Assembly: GCF_030247195.1 (NCBI RefSeq)
Contig: NC_080671.1
Coordinates: 467,104,766 to 467,168,765, forward strand
Length of the DNA stretch: 64,000 bases
Origin: Topomyia yanbarensis
Lineage: Eukaryota; Arthropoda; Insecta; Diptera; Culicidae
Direction of reading: 5' to 3'
Shown here: one piece after another, positions 21,360 to 34,283 of the stretch
Numbering within the stretch: position 1 is the stretch's first letter
Layout of the letters: each line of letters begins with the position of its first letter
Program-made: the position numbers and the translations under genes
Notes under the pieces: model-generated
The model's input: only the letters and a program-made list of their open reading frames with translations
Databases searched by the model: none
What the model was told of the DNA's origin: nothing

Positions 21360-24140
21360 ACCCAAAGAATGTCAGGCGGAGGAGTTCTCATCGCAGTTTC
21401 ATCTATATTTAATTCCGATCTTATTGTCTCACCAAAATTCAAAGAATTTGAACATGTATGGGTTAAAGCACATATCGCTGATGAAATCCACATTTTTGTC
21501 TCAGTGTACTTTCCACCGGACCTAGCTTGCAAATCAACATATGAGATTTTCTTTCAAGCAGCTGAAGAAATAATCTCTAATTTTCCTCCAGAATTTAAAG
21601 TTCATATTTATGGTGATTTTAATCAGCGCAACTTAGATTTTATTCCTGACTCTGAAAATGAGAGCATTCTACTTCCTGTCGTTGATGAAAACGAAACATT
21701 ACAATATATGTTTGAGAAAATTGCATAGCTTGGACTCAATCAAATAAACTATATAAAAAATCAACACAATCGTTATTTAGATCTGCTATTAACAAACATT
21801 AATGAAGATTTCTGTGTTGATGAATCTCATTCTCCCTTATGGAAAAATGAAACGTTTCACACAGCAATAGAATTCTCTATTTTTGTGCGCAAGAATCATA
21901 ATTTAATTGATTGTGACTTCGAGGACGTTTTCGATTATAGAAAAGCAAATTATGAAAATATTAAATATAAATTAAGCAGTGCTAATTGGCAGTCCCTTTT
22001 AAAGAATCAAGTGAACGTTGAATGTGCAGTGGAGATCTTTTATAATATTTTATGGCAAATAATACAGGAGGAAGTTCCACTCACGAAAAAACGACGAAAT
22101 CATGCATCCAAAAATCCAGTTTGGTTCAACAAGGAAATTATTAATTTGAAAAATCGGAAGCAAAAAGCTCACAAAATTTACAGAAAACACAATAATCAGG
22201 ATAATTTGGAAAAATACCTTAACATTCGTGACCAACTAACTTTGGCTATTTCTTCGGCACTAACTGTATATAATGCAAAAACTGAAAATGAGATCAAGTC
22301 ATGCCCAAAAAACTTTTTTAATTACATCAAAACTAAGTTGAATTCATGCAACTTCCCATCAAAAATGTCTTTAGATGGGAAAGAGGGTGAAACTTCAAAA
22401 GATATTTGTAATCTCTTCGCAACATTTTTTCAAGCAACTTATTCTAACCATTCAGACAATGATCGTGACTTTGAATATTTTTCTTATTTTCCTGATGATT
22501 CAAGGGATGTTGGTGTCAGTCACATTAATGTTCAAGATATCTTGTCTGGTCTCAATGATCTAGATGCCACTAAAGGCTCAGGACCTGATGGAATTCCACC
22601 TGCTTTCATAAAGAATTTAGCAACTGAGTTTACGTCACCTTTATTCTGGCTGTTCAATAAGTCACTAGAATCAGGTATTTTCCCAAAAGATTGGAAAAAA
22701 TCTTTCTTAATACCTATTTATAAATCGGGTAAAAAATCTGATATTCGCAATTATCGTGGAATTGCCATTCTGTCTTGCTTTCCCAAACTTTTCGAATCCA
22801 TCATAAATAAAACCATTTTCAACCAAGTCAAACATAAAATAACAAATTCACAACATGGGTTTTTTAAAGGCCGTTCAACTAGTACAAACCTTTTAGAATT
22901 TGTTGATTACTCGTTAAATGCCACGGATAAAGGAAATCATATAGAAGCTCTTTACACTGACTTCAGCAAAGCTTTCGATAAGCTGGACATTCCCAAGATA
23001 ATATTCAAACTTGAAAAATTGGGAATCGAGATGAGACTCCTCAATTGGATTAAGTCGTATTTAACAGTTCGTCAGCAAATAGTAAAATTCTATGAGATGA
23101 AATCTGATATAATTAATGTTACTTCGGGGGTTCCTCAAGGTTCACACTTAGGACCTCTTCATTTTATTCTATATGTCAACGACATCTCTCTTATTTTAAA
23201 AAACATTAAGATTCTCATATATGCGGATGATATGAAGCTATTTTTAGAAATCAGAAATAATAATGACTATAATGTTTTTCACAATGAAACACAAATCTTT
23301 TATACATGGTGTTGTAAATGTTTACTGGAGTTAAATGTTAAAAAATGTAATCTCATGACTTTTAGCAGAAAACAAATCACGGCTTCCGTGTCAATTACAT
23401 TAGGTAATCAAACCGTTCAGAAATGCGATAAAATAAGAGATTTAGGAGTTATCTTAGATAAAAAATTAAAATTTGTGGAACATTACAACACAATTGTTCA
23501 TAAAGCTAGTAATATGCTTAATTTTATAAAACGCTTCGGATATCACTTTCAAGATCCTTACACAATTAAAACTCTTTACGTAGCATATGTTCGGTCTATT
23601 TTAGAATATTGTAGTATTGTTTGGTCACCATTCATAAAAAACATGAAGTGAGAATTGATTCAATCCAAAAACAGTTTCTATTATATGCACTACGCAAGTT
23701 AAGATGGACAGTATTCCCTCTTCCATCTTATGAAGCACGTTGTATGTTGATAGATATTCAAACATTGAAAGAACGTCGGGACTATGCTATGATCTCGTTT
23801 CTAAACGATATCGTCATGCAGCGTATTGACTCATCTTACATATTGTCAAAAATAAAAGTTATATGCTCCCACTCGTCAATTACGCAATAGAAATTTGTTC
23901 GCGATAGGTCATCACCGTACAGACTATGCTAAATTCGGACCACTAAACCAGATGATGGCTGTGTATAACGAGCATTGTGAAAGTATTGACCTTACCATGC
24001 CCCGAACAAGTTTAAAACAGTTTTTCAACTCCTTACGGCATCATAGTACATAGAAATAGTTTACAGGATAGTATATAAGCAATTAATATTTGTATAATGT
24101 AGTCTACACTTGATTGACGAAATAAATAAATAAATAAATA
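21360..24140 (+). mobile_element. CR1/jockey-like LINE, 5'-truncated copy
   Basis: Covers the end of the endonuclease domain, the whole reverse transcriptase and a short 3' UTR (24,054-24,140) closing with a TAAA microsatellite. No RNase H is present. The 5' end is cut inside the endonuclease domain. A second copy of the same family lies on the other strand at 24,703-27,076; the two 3' ends face each other 560 bp apart. Confidence 0.8.
21369..24053 (+). pseudogene. LINE ORF2: endonuclease (partial) and reverse transcriptase
   Basis: A partial apurinic-type endonuclease (SGGGVLIAV start, IYGDFNQRNLDF box) is separated from the reverse transcriptase by a single in-frame TAG at 21,726. The polymerase then runs open to 23,640. 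It contains GSGPDGIPPAF, YRGIAILSC, QHGFFKGRST, DFSKAFD with the first catalytic aspartate, SGVPQGSHLGPL and the YADDMKLF active site near 23,220. A frameshift near 23,640 and another near 23,865 lead to the end (HHST and TAG at 24,051). So few lesions suggest a fairly recent but dead copy. Confidence 0.85.
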
Positions 24141-24668
24141 CTTCAATTCTAGTCTTCAGACACATGGTTACCAACTGCATAAACAAAATAAATTATTTCG
24201 CGCAAACAGGAAAAAAACAAAAATGGAGTAGTTTAAGCTTATTTAAACTTCTTTAGAACTTTGTGGGTAGTATTGACAAATTTTTTAGCCTACTCGCAGA
24301 AAAAAGATTGGTAGGTTCAATAAAAATGTGGATTAAATTCAATAAATAAAATTATTGGTCGGCAGACAATAAATTCATTTATTGGATTCAGTGAAATTTA
24401 TTTATTGTTTCAATAAAAAAAATATTCCATCTTTTAATAAACATTTTATAGAAATTTGAAACTGTTTTATTGCAAGCAAAAAGTTATTGTTTTTCTAGTA
24501 AAAAAATGTGTTCAGACCAATAAGTTTTTGGTTTAAATATGCCTAATTTTCCTACGTGAGGTCATCCAGCAGACCATTAAATTTCTGAGATATATCATGT
24601 CCAAAAAAGGCAGATTTGAAGAAGCTCGTCATCTCGTTGACATAAGAATTGTTTACCGATTAAGAATA
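24141..24668. other. short AT-rich spacer between the LINE copies
   Basis: No gene. AATAAA-rich sequence with short inverted patches; no assigned repeat. Confidence 0.4.
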
Positions 24669-27292
24669 CAAACCAAAAATATGAATTTCATCGTTGACGT
24701 AATTTATTTATTTATTTCGTCAATCGATGTAGACTACAGATTTCCTTAATTACTAATGTGTACATTTCGTGAATTTAGTATAAATGAAGCAATTTCGGCT
24801 TCTACAGAATCATCCTCTTACGCGTTAGAATTTCTTTTGTGTGTAAAATATTGTTTTAGTTTCAGTTTAGACATTGTAAAATCAATTGAGTCGCAATAGT
24901 GATTTTATAATCATAGACATATATAGACATCATTCGATTTATGGGGCTATATTGTGCATAGTTTGTGCGAAAAGAAGTTATTGAAAATATACTTCGATTT
25001 CTTAGCTGTCGTGAAGGTGCATAAAAGTTCAACTTGGATAAAATTTCAGCTGAATCGATACGATGCGAAACGATATTATTAATGAATGAGAGCGTTGCAA
25101 ATTCGCGACGCTCCTTTAATGTTTGAATATTGATAAGCAAGCAGCGTGCTTCATAAGATGGCAGAGGGAATGCTGTCCATCCTAATTTACGAAGGACATA
25201 TAATAAAAACTGTTTTTGTACCGATTCTATTCGTTCTTCATGTCTGCTTGAAAAAGGGCACCAAATAATACTGCAATATTCCAATATCGACCTAACATAT
25301 GCAATATAAAATGCTCTTATTGTATAAGGATCTTCAAAATGATAGCTAAAGCGTTTTATAAAACTGAGCATGTTGTTAGCTTTGTGTATAATTGCGTTAT
25401 AATGATCAATAGAATTTAACTTTGAATCTAATATAACACCTAAATCCCTAATTCTTTCACAATTTACTACAGTCTGATTTCCTAAGGTAATCTCAACATT
25501 CGGTTATTGAATTACACTTTTTCACGTTCAGTTGTAAGAGGCTTTTTTGACACCACATGTGGAAAATTTGTATTTCGTTTTGAAATGTATTAATATCCTC
25601 GGCATTTCTTATCTCCAAATAAAGTTTCATATCGTCCGCATAAATTAGTATTTTCAGTTTTTTGAGAATGAATGAGATATCGTTCACGTATAAAATAAAC
25701 AACAGAGGGCCTAAATGAGAGCCTTGTGGAACTCCTGAGGCGACTTTAATTGGATTTCATTGCTTTCCTTTAAATTTAATTATTTGCTGATGTTCGGAGA
25801 GATATGATTCTAACCATGTAAGTAGCCCAGGCTCAATGCCGATTTTGTCAATTTATAAAGTAACATTGGGATGTCAATGCGATCAAATGCTTTAGTAAAG
25901 TCTGTATAAAGTGCCTCCACGTAGTTTCCATTATCCATTGCAATCAGTGAATATTTAATAAATTCTAATAAGTTTGTTGATGTCGAACGACCCTTGAAGA
26001 AGCCATACTGGAGGTTGGAAATTCTGTTTTTTATTTGAAGAAATGTTTTTTCGTTAATGATTAATTCGAAAAGTTTCGGAATACAGGAGATTATGGCTAT
26101 CCCACGATAATTATGTACGTCAGATTTTTTGCCAGATTTATATATAGGCACCAACAAAGATTTTTTCCATATTTTAGGGAACTGTCCAGATTGCAAAGAC
26201 ATATTAAACAGCCAGAACAATGGGGCAGTTAACTCAATTGCTAGGTTTTTCATAAATAATGGTGGGATTCCATCAGGGCCAGAACCTTTTGATGCATCTA
26301 AATGTTTTAGAGCATTGAAAATGTCTTCCACTATGACATGATTGACACTAATATCCATAGGAAAATCGGGAAGAAAAGCGAAATAATCCCGATCATGGTC
26401 TTGTTCAGAAAAAGTCGTATATATTTCTTGGAAGAATGATGCAAATAGGTTGCAGATTTCTTCCGAGCTATTACGTATGTTGTCATCCAAGTGCATTGTT
26501 GATGAGAAATTGTCTGATTTTAATTTAGTTTTGACGATGTTGAAAAAATTCTTTGGACAAGATTTGAAAAGTGGAACTTTGAGTTATAATCCGCAAGTGC
26601 AGAATCTATGGCCATATTTAGTTTATTGCAAATGTCGAAATAAATTTCCAAGTGCTCATTGTTTTGGTTTTTCTTATATAGCTTATGGGCTTTTAGCTTC
26701 TTATTTTTCAAACTCTTAATTTGTCTATTATACCAAACGGGATGCTTCGAGTTGCTGTGTCGTCTATTTTTTCTTAATAGGCACCTCTTCATGAATTATC
26801 TTGAAAATAATTTTGTAAAATACGTCCACGGCGGTTACAATATTTCCTTCATTTCTGAGGGCATTTTGCCAGTCGACATTACTTAGCTTCCACCTGATAT
26901 TGTCATAGTTGGCTTTATGGTATTCAAAGACTTCTTCAAAGTCACAATCGCTGGGTTTTTGAATTTCATGGATGAACAAGGAAAATTCAATAGCAGTATG
27001 AAATGCTTCATTTTTCCACAAAGGAGTAACAGATTCAGACACACATAAGTTTTTCTGAATGTTTGCAAGCATTGACACAATTTTCCAAACCGTAATTCAC
27101 AAAATGACGGAACATTACCGTGTTACGTTTAATTTTACATGAAACATATACTTTACATGCGCAATGTCATAAAATTACAATTATTTCCGTTCGGAACAAA
27201 CGATTTACGAAATTCAACGTCATGTAAAATTAAAATCAAACGTTATACCCATTTTTGATGCTCGCATAATTTATACGATTTTTCTAAGTGTG
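24669..27292. mobile_element. TA-flanked MITE, copy 2, split by a LINE
   Basis: The left part (24,669-24,703) and right part (27,076-27,292) align with the two sides of the intact copy at 2,249-2,556. Shared blocks are ATCGTTGACGTAATT on the left, and TACTTTACATGCGCAATG and TTTTTGATGCTCG on the right. TA flanks both outer ends. The intact copy is the empty-site reference, so the LINE was inserted after the MITE. Confidence 0.7.
24703..27076 (-). pseudogene. CR1/jockey-like LINE ORF2, inverted copy
   Basis: Same family as the copy at 21.4-24.1 kb, but more decayed. From the 5' side on the minus strand it has the linker after the endonuclease (27,078-26,764), then GSGPDGIPPLF, YRGIAIISC, YGFFKGRST and DFTKAFDRID (26,496-25,810). 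The YADDMKLYLEI active site is near 25,640, and an EERIESVQKQFLLYVLRK block lies in the C-terminal part (25,371-24,862). At least four frame changes. The 3' end is a run of AAAT units at 24,703-24,715. 5'-truncated; no endonuclease. Confidence 0.85.
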
Positions 27293-28640
27293 TATCTGAT
27301 TAATAAATTTCCTTTAAAACATTTAAAATATAATGCTTATAAGCGCGAAATGTATACGTAACACCCATCAATAATTCTCTTTCTCGCTCTCAAAAGTGAA
27401 ATCAGACCGTATTGAGTGCTTTGAAATATAAGTAAAATGTTGCGCAATTTTTCTTGTTAAATATATGTAAAGAACAGCTCATGCTCAACAGAAGGAAAAT
27501 ATACACAGAATGTATAGACTAATAACAAACAATATTATAAATACAAGAATGAATAAACAATATTCAATTAAGGACAAAAACATATTCGTTAATATATCGC
27601 TTATGTTTATGTATTACGGTTATCCAGTTAAATAGAATGAGAGTTCGTCTAACAAAATTGTAATAATCACTAAGCATCTGGTACCCATCGCATATACTAC
27701 CAATATTCGGTTCCCCAACGAACAATCTTGTTATCACTAAGTATATTATTTCCTCACATAATAAGCACAAATTGCAGCATACACAGCTGAAACATTGGGC
27801 AGCAAAAACTAGGACCTATTTCACTTTTCAAAAAGAGTGAAAAAGTTGTACTCCAAGCTCTATGAATCGCTTTTTCGTGCTACCCCTCAGTGACAGATAG
27901 AGAGAAATGTGTAGACAACTAAATTAAAGTCTAAGTTAAAGCGGAACGTAAAAGTTAGTTAAAAATAGTGCGACACTCCCTCCATTAGGACCAAGATGGG
28001 ATCATTACCCTAAACCGGACTGCTTGAGTATTGACTTCAAATGTCTTTATACGTTTGTAATAATTCAAAACCACGAAACAGTGCCACAGGCTTCTTTGGT
28101 GTAAGTTGCGTGTCAACATTATTCACCATTTTTGTCGGTCACAGCCTACTTGTCCTCTTAGGGGGAATTTGAAAACATCCGAAAAGTAATGGTATGAGCC
28201 AATTCTCATTGAATTTGTCAATCTTTCTAGTCGCATCAATTTTTATCCGCATTCTTCTTTATTTTCTGATTCGAATGTTGACATCTTAGTCACATTCAAA
28301 CCGTTCCACTCTCCGAGAAATTAACCGCTTTGCTTAACACAAACATAATTTGCAAACGAATACATTTGCTCAAGCGTGCGTTCTCTGTTCTGTCACAATG
28401 AGCTATTGTTATCTACTTTAGCATCACGTGGAATGGCGCCTCTTCGGAGTCCCCACACCGCCATGGCAGAGTTCACTACAAAACCCAACAGTAATCAACA
28501 CCCATTTTCTCCATCCAATGAGTATTATTTCGACTGGACAAGCTTCCATTGTGCTCTCGTTCGTCGTCGTCGAGCCTCTTTATTAAAGCGCTTTCAATTC
28601 GCGGAGAATTATTATTAGCTTTTGGCTGTTTTCTATTCAG
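27293..28640. other. no recognised gene
   Basis: Unassigned AT-rich sequence. The frame at 28,376-28,618 has no ATG start and no motif. Confidence 0.4.
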
Positions 28641-30640
28641 TCAATATTTATTGTAAGTGTCAAACGGCAAATTCTGCACGTTTTTGTGTTACTTTATCAT
28701 CCGCAGCTCGAAGCGTAGTTATTTTATTTCATCGTTGCAAAGATTCGGACGATAAGACCGTCTCTTAGAGCGAATTTGCATAAAACTGTCGACGGTCGGC
28801 AGAACCACGAGAATGGAAACCATTTGCTGTAAGGACAAACCTTCAGAAGGTCAAATCATAGATGTACAAGTAACAATATTAATGATGTCAATTTTATGGT
28901 GAATTAATTTTACGCTGTTTTGTCATATTTAATAATCCCGAGGCACGCAGCGTGTTTCTATATAAAAAAAGAAAATCTCTGCGGATCTCACTGTAATTTG
29001 ATTGTCGGAGCCGGTTCCCATTCGAAGAAGGATCGACATCCAATTGACAAACGTGGTGATAAACCGACAACCGCGGCGGTGTATGAATGGGTTTTTGCAC
29101 CACTGAATTTTACTGATCAGTAATCAAAGCAACCCGGCAGTGTTAGTTGTTATCAACGCATGTAGCGGCGATCCGGAAAGGCTATACCGAAATGATAACC
29201 AAAAGTCGCACTGGAATCACGCACTGTGCAATCCGTCTGATTTCTGATTAGTGGGGATTATTTCCGATACTGAGAGTTTAAATAGTGTTAAATAGTTGAC
29301 TGAATCATACTAGTAAACAAACGTGTTCGATAGTATTATTCGGACAGCGTTTGTTTTTGTTTCCCGGAAGCGAATTATTGATAATGGCCTAACCAATTCG
29401 TAATTCAGCAGTCATAGGTCAGATGAATTGAGTGTGAGCTGTTTTTTGCAAAGAATTATGACCAACAAATCATACAGTCACGCATGTAGCGTTTGATTTC
29501 CTTAGGTGTGAACTGAATTATTGTAGTGACGTTGTTAACGGCTCCATCAACTTTTTGGCAACAAGATCACATCCTTTGGATGTCCGTTTGTTTATTTATA
29601 GTGATCGCTGTGAAATATTTTTTTTACTTCATAAAAGGCTAGGTAGTTTAAGAGAAAAACCTTACTTATCAACAGACTGTTGGTAAATTTACCAATCCTC
29701 TAAAATGTGGATGATTACCCCATGCAAAACTGACTCAGTGTGTTCAAAGTTTAATAACTTTTAACAAGACTGGATTGTTTTGCGGTCCTCGACAAAGTTG
29801 TAGGCAAAATAAAATTATCTTTCTTATTCTCACTTGAGGAGGATGCAGTGAAAATGCGAGCTAGTGGATTTTCTCCATGTAAATTGTCGAAAAAGCCCAT
29901 AAAAATTCGAGCACATTGGTTCGGCTACCCGATTTGGTTCAAATTTGGAGTAACCACACCTGGTGGGACTAAAAATAGACTAAGGGGTGGGTATTTTTTT
30001 CTTGTCACACATTAGCATTTCGTCTAAAAATACAATAACTATTATCTTCCAGCTTTCCACAGCTCGGAATCAGAGCTTCACAAGTGATAACACTAAGACA
30101 GTTGAACTGTCATGCGTACAACTTTCATTGAGTAAATGATTCAGTCCTGTTCGGTGATTTTAAGTAAAGAGTTTCGAGCGAAAAACTGTGTTTACTCAAG
30201 TGACACAAAAATCGTGATAAATATCGTGTAGTGGAGTAGACAAAACAGCTTCTTCTTTGGGATAACTCGGTTCATTGTAGTCCAACACGCGTTCCCATCA
30301 ATTTCCCCGCCACTTTCTTTTTATCGATTATTCTCTTGTTGTTTTGAAACTGTCGCTGATTAACGGCTGTCCCGCGTGGAAAAATTTTCATTTATTTTTA
30401 CACATTCAGGGACAGGCGCATTTTGTTAAACAGTACCGAACTGAAGCACTATAAATTCGATTTTTTTGTCGCGAACTTCTTCTAGAACACTGCAAATATC
30501 AGCCAACTTCACTTCTACTGCTGTTATCACTCATTCGTGTAGACCCTTGAACGAACTGAAAACAACTAGCAGCAGTAAATTCACTTCACTAATCCGGGAA
30601 AGTCCTTTTTCTAATCGAAGAATCTGTTAAGAACTGCTGA
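28641..30640. other. unassigned, mostly nonrepetitive-looking sequence
   Basis: No frame with motif support. A phrase at 29,930-29,990 (GATTTGGTTCAAATTTGG, then CTGGTGGGACTA) is shared with 7,260-7,310 and is an interspersed repeat. Confidence 0.35.
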
Positions 30641-31330
30641 TCTGTTACCAACCACGCGCGCAACGCGGACACTCCGTTTTGTCTGGTACGAAGCTAACTT
30701 CTTGACTTTTTGAAACGAAGATGCACTGGGTGCGGGGGAGTGGTAGGTATTTCTCCGAACAGAAGGCACATGTGTCCCGACCGAATGTCGCCAGTAGACT
30801 GACTGATCTTGGACAGGTCAGAAAAATTGTATTTTGAAAAAACACCACGAAAATAAGCGGTAAATCGCACACCAACGTAGAAATAACAAAAAAAATCGCG
30901 GCCGCACGGTCGCGCTGACAGATAGGCGGGAAACAAAAGTTGTGCGCGCTCGCCGAAGAGTACTAGATCATACTGATTGTTCGAAATGAGCGGCGGCCGG
31001 TAGCAGGAAAAATATATTTTATTATTATATAGAGCATACATTCTGGATTGTGCGCCCCCCTCCCCCCAGTACGGTAGCTGTGTGAGTGTCTCTACTTGCG
31101 TCGACTAACTAATAATAACCGGGGCTTGCTGACCGTCGTTGGAAACAATTGTAATCCATCGTCCACCAGCAGCAATCCATTCATTCACTCGCTCACTCAT
31201 TCATTCATATATCGATAGTAGCTAATGCTAAGTACTCGACGCCAGGGGCTCACAACATGCGAACGAGCTGGCAGCTGGTGTCGTTTCGGTTGATACTACA
31301 CGGCTAAATTGTCTTTCGGATGGTGGCCAG
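30640..31330. promoter_or_regulatory. GC-richer block, possible promoter or first exon
   Basis: Base composition and CG frequency are clearly higher than in the surrounding sequence, with GCGCGC, CGCGGCCGC and a TATATAG at 31,026. A short ATG frame starts at 31,257 and stops after 16 codons. Such blocks often mark promoters or 5' exons, but I see no supported start site or strand. Confidence 0.2.
31177..31208. repeat. CATT/CACT microsatellite
   Basis: Short imperfect run of CATT and CACT units. Confidence 0.7.
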
Positions 31331-31798
31331 TGTAGGGAGCATGGTTGTGCTTACTACCCTTTGGTAATTTTCGAGTAATATGCATCTTACTCACATATCA
31401 TTTCTGTTGATAATGAGGTTGCGAACTATTATAATTAATTTGAAGGAGAGTTGAATGGGGCAAGGCGGGCATCGGGATCAATTGTTTTTCATTTGCTCAG
31501 GGTTTGCACAAATTATTCGTCCTTTGTAATAAAAGTTGGACCGCTACACCCAGCCAAATCATACAGCGAGATTCATACGATGATTATGAAGAAATACGAC
31601 TTTATTGGGTATTGCATACGTTACTCGCTAGAGTTTCATACGAGCATCTTATGATTCACATAAACATAAGAGAAATATATAGTTTTGTCTTATGAATAAT
31701 CGAAGATGAATTATGGAAAATTAAATCATAGCAAACCGATTTGACGAAATAAAGGCTGCTTCAGAAGATCGTCTTATGATTTACATACGTCCAGCTTG

Positions 31799-31890
31799 CA
31801 GGGCTGTAGAGATAAATTACGGGCCCGGGGGGTCCAGCATAAGGGCCCCCTTCAACATTGTATCATTGTAGGGCCCCCTCCATCATAAGT
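31799..31890. mobile_element. GC-rich hAT-like terminus
   Basis: Starts CAGGGCTGTAGAG and carries GGGCCCGGGGGGTCC and AAGGGCCCCC. A partly inverse GC-rich end (CGGGCCCGGGGGAAAA) is at 36,990-37,015. I found no matching 8-bp duplication, so pairing of the two ends is unproven. Confidence 0.35.
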
Positions 31891-32029
31891 TCATATAGCA
31901 TAAAACACAGAAAGTGCTAAGCTAAGCTTTCGGTTGAGCGTCTTTTAATTACTGCCATCAAGTTCTGTAGTTCCTGGGGTCTTATTCAGGGCTCCACTTG
32001 ACGATGGATCAATAGTCCTCGATTGGGCC

Positions 32030-32450
32030 CCCATAGAACCTTACAGGCGTTATACTACTACATGTCCTCTTTTCCATAATGGCAGTATTCAAATCCGATC
32101 AAAATAGCGTGGAATCATCGTATTGCTTCATGAAAGGTAGCAGACGTTTTTTCATGCACTCTTTCACATAAATTTCCTTAATGACGGGCTCAGTCGCAAT
32201 CAAAATGTCGCATTTCAAACCACAGGTACAGGATGCCTGCCAAACACGATATTTCTGTGTGAACTTCTACAGCTTCATATGCTTGAAAATATCGACCACT
32301 GTTCCTTCCGGTTGCCATTACATTGGTGACAATTGATTTGGTTACTTTTAACGGTTTCGCTAACTTGGCACGCAAGTAATTTGGATTCAGGCTATGCGCG
32401 AGCAAAATTTCTCTGTGTTGCTCCTTTTGTTTGGTTGACATTTTTATAAC
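32030..32450 (-). pseudogene. ITmD37E-type mariner transposase relic, internally deleted
   Basis: Read on the minus strand, the N-terminus is STKQKEQHREILLAHSLNP and RAKLAKPLKVTKSIVTNV, a helix-turn-helix DNA-binding start ending at GRNSG. Sequence then passes to the late catalytic part (WQASCTCGLKCDILIATEP, then IYVKECMKKRLLPFMKQYD and a decayed DLAS-type block). About 180 codons between them are absent. This resembles mosquito ITmD37E transposases. Frames are broken in the distal part. Confidence 0.6.
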
Positions 32451-32879
32451 TGAAGAGCAAATGTCAAATAGAAAAAGCATCTTGCTGTACGCAGGCAAAC
32501 GAGGGATTTGCGGATTTGTTGAACATCGTGGAAAGAAATGCGTCAAGTTTAGGTCGACCAAATTTTGATCGCAAATTTTTGAATGTCTACGAAATTTTTA
32601 GAGGCTTCGAAAGAAGCCGATTTTTCAATATTTCCATATTCATCAGGATGTCGGTATTGCATGTTTTATTTCAATCTTTGTCTGGTTGCAACTAGAAATC
32701 GTTAAAGAAACACCACATTCGGCCAAGTCGGTGCGCTACAACATTGCCAGTCTCTGAAAATACAACTTCTCATTTGTTCGATAGTGTTACTGACTTTTTT
32801 TTGGTTTCAGGGAAAGCTGGTTCAGGCGATTTTTGCGAGTTCTTCATTTCTATATTTGGTGCAATATTATTGAACAATT

Positions 32880-34260
32880 CATAATTAAAACTTTTCACAA
32901 ATGGCGAGAGAAAACAAAAAAAGTAACAAACGAGGAAAAACTAATAAATAGATGAAATGGAACAAAACAAGAAAGCTACAAAATGAAACATAAAATAACG
33001 GAAAAAATTAATAATATGCAAATAGTCAAAAACCTACCTAATAGAAAAAAGTCTTAAACGGAGAAACAACAAAAAATTGAAAAAATAAGGACAATGGAAA
33101 ATTTAAAAAAAAGTACTTAACTATTTGAAGAAAGAGCAAAATTGAAACAATCAAATTAAACTAAAGAAATGATGAAAATTAGATAATTATTAAAGAAATA
33201 GAAAAATATTGCAAAATAGGTAAAATAATGAAAAACGAGTAAGTAACAAAATGAAAAATAAAACATCATGAACATGGAGAGCAGTATAATTGGCAAAAGA
33301 AAAAAAAATGAAATGAACAAAAAATATAAAAACAAGACAACAATAAACGAGTATTGAAATAAATAAAATGGAGTTAAACGTAAAAATAAAAACTATACAA
33401 AATGTTTGAAATGTAAAAAATGTAAAAAAATAAATTTAAAAAATTAAAAGAATAAAAATAAGAAAATGGGAAAATGTTAAAAAAAATTAGAATAGAAGAA
33501 ATAATAATGCACAAGAATGGAATAAAAATATAAAAATTAAATAACTGCGAAAAATCTAAAAATGGCCGTTATTTTTTTAAAGAAATAAAAATAAATGGGA
33601 ATAATTGGATGGTATAGATTGAAGAAAAATAGAAAACAGAAGCAAGTGGAAATAGCCCAAAAACAGACAATAGTGAAATCATAGGAAACATGTAGAAACA
33701 AAATGGTTTAAATGGGTAAAAATGATAATCCTAGAAGAAATAAAAACAGGAATATTGCCACAAAGAAAAACAAGAGAAAACTTAAAAAATAATGGGATAA
33801 ATAAAAATAAATCTATATAAAGTAAAAGTGGGAAAAATTGAAAATTGATGAAATGTAAAACTAAAAACATTAAAAAAAACAAAGAGCATAACAAAATAAT
33901 AGGAAAAAATTTCAAATGAAAGAAGTAACCAAATATGAAATCTGGAATTCAAAATTGTTTAAATGAGTAAAAAAGGAAAACACTAAAGGAAATTGAACAT
34001 ACGAATAAACATAAATGGGAGAATATTGAAAAAAATCCATACCAAAGAAATATTTCAAATCTGATAAATGGAGAACAGAAAATTTCATAGCATAAAAAAA
34101 ATTAAAGCAAAAGAAATAGAAAAAAAATTATTGCGCAATGAGAGAAACCTAAAATGAAAAAAGGCGGATAGAGAAATATTAACACAAGTTAATTGGATGA
34201 TATGAAAAAATGCAAAGAAATAATAGCAAATAAAAGTTTACTTAAATAAATGTTACTATT
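32880..34260. repeat. A-rich low-complexity tract, first part
   Basis: The plus strand is strongly enriched in A with scattered G (AAATGAAAA, TAGAAAAA and similar words) and poor in C. It is not a simple microsatellite: no fixed unit is seen. It continues past the foldback at 34,866-35,230 with the same composition. Confidence 0.7.
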
Positions 34261-34283
34261 TTTTAATTGCCGCAAGGTTCTAC

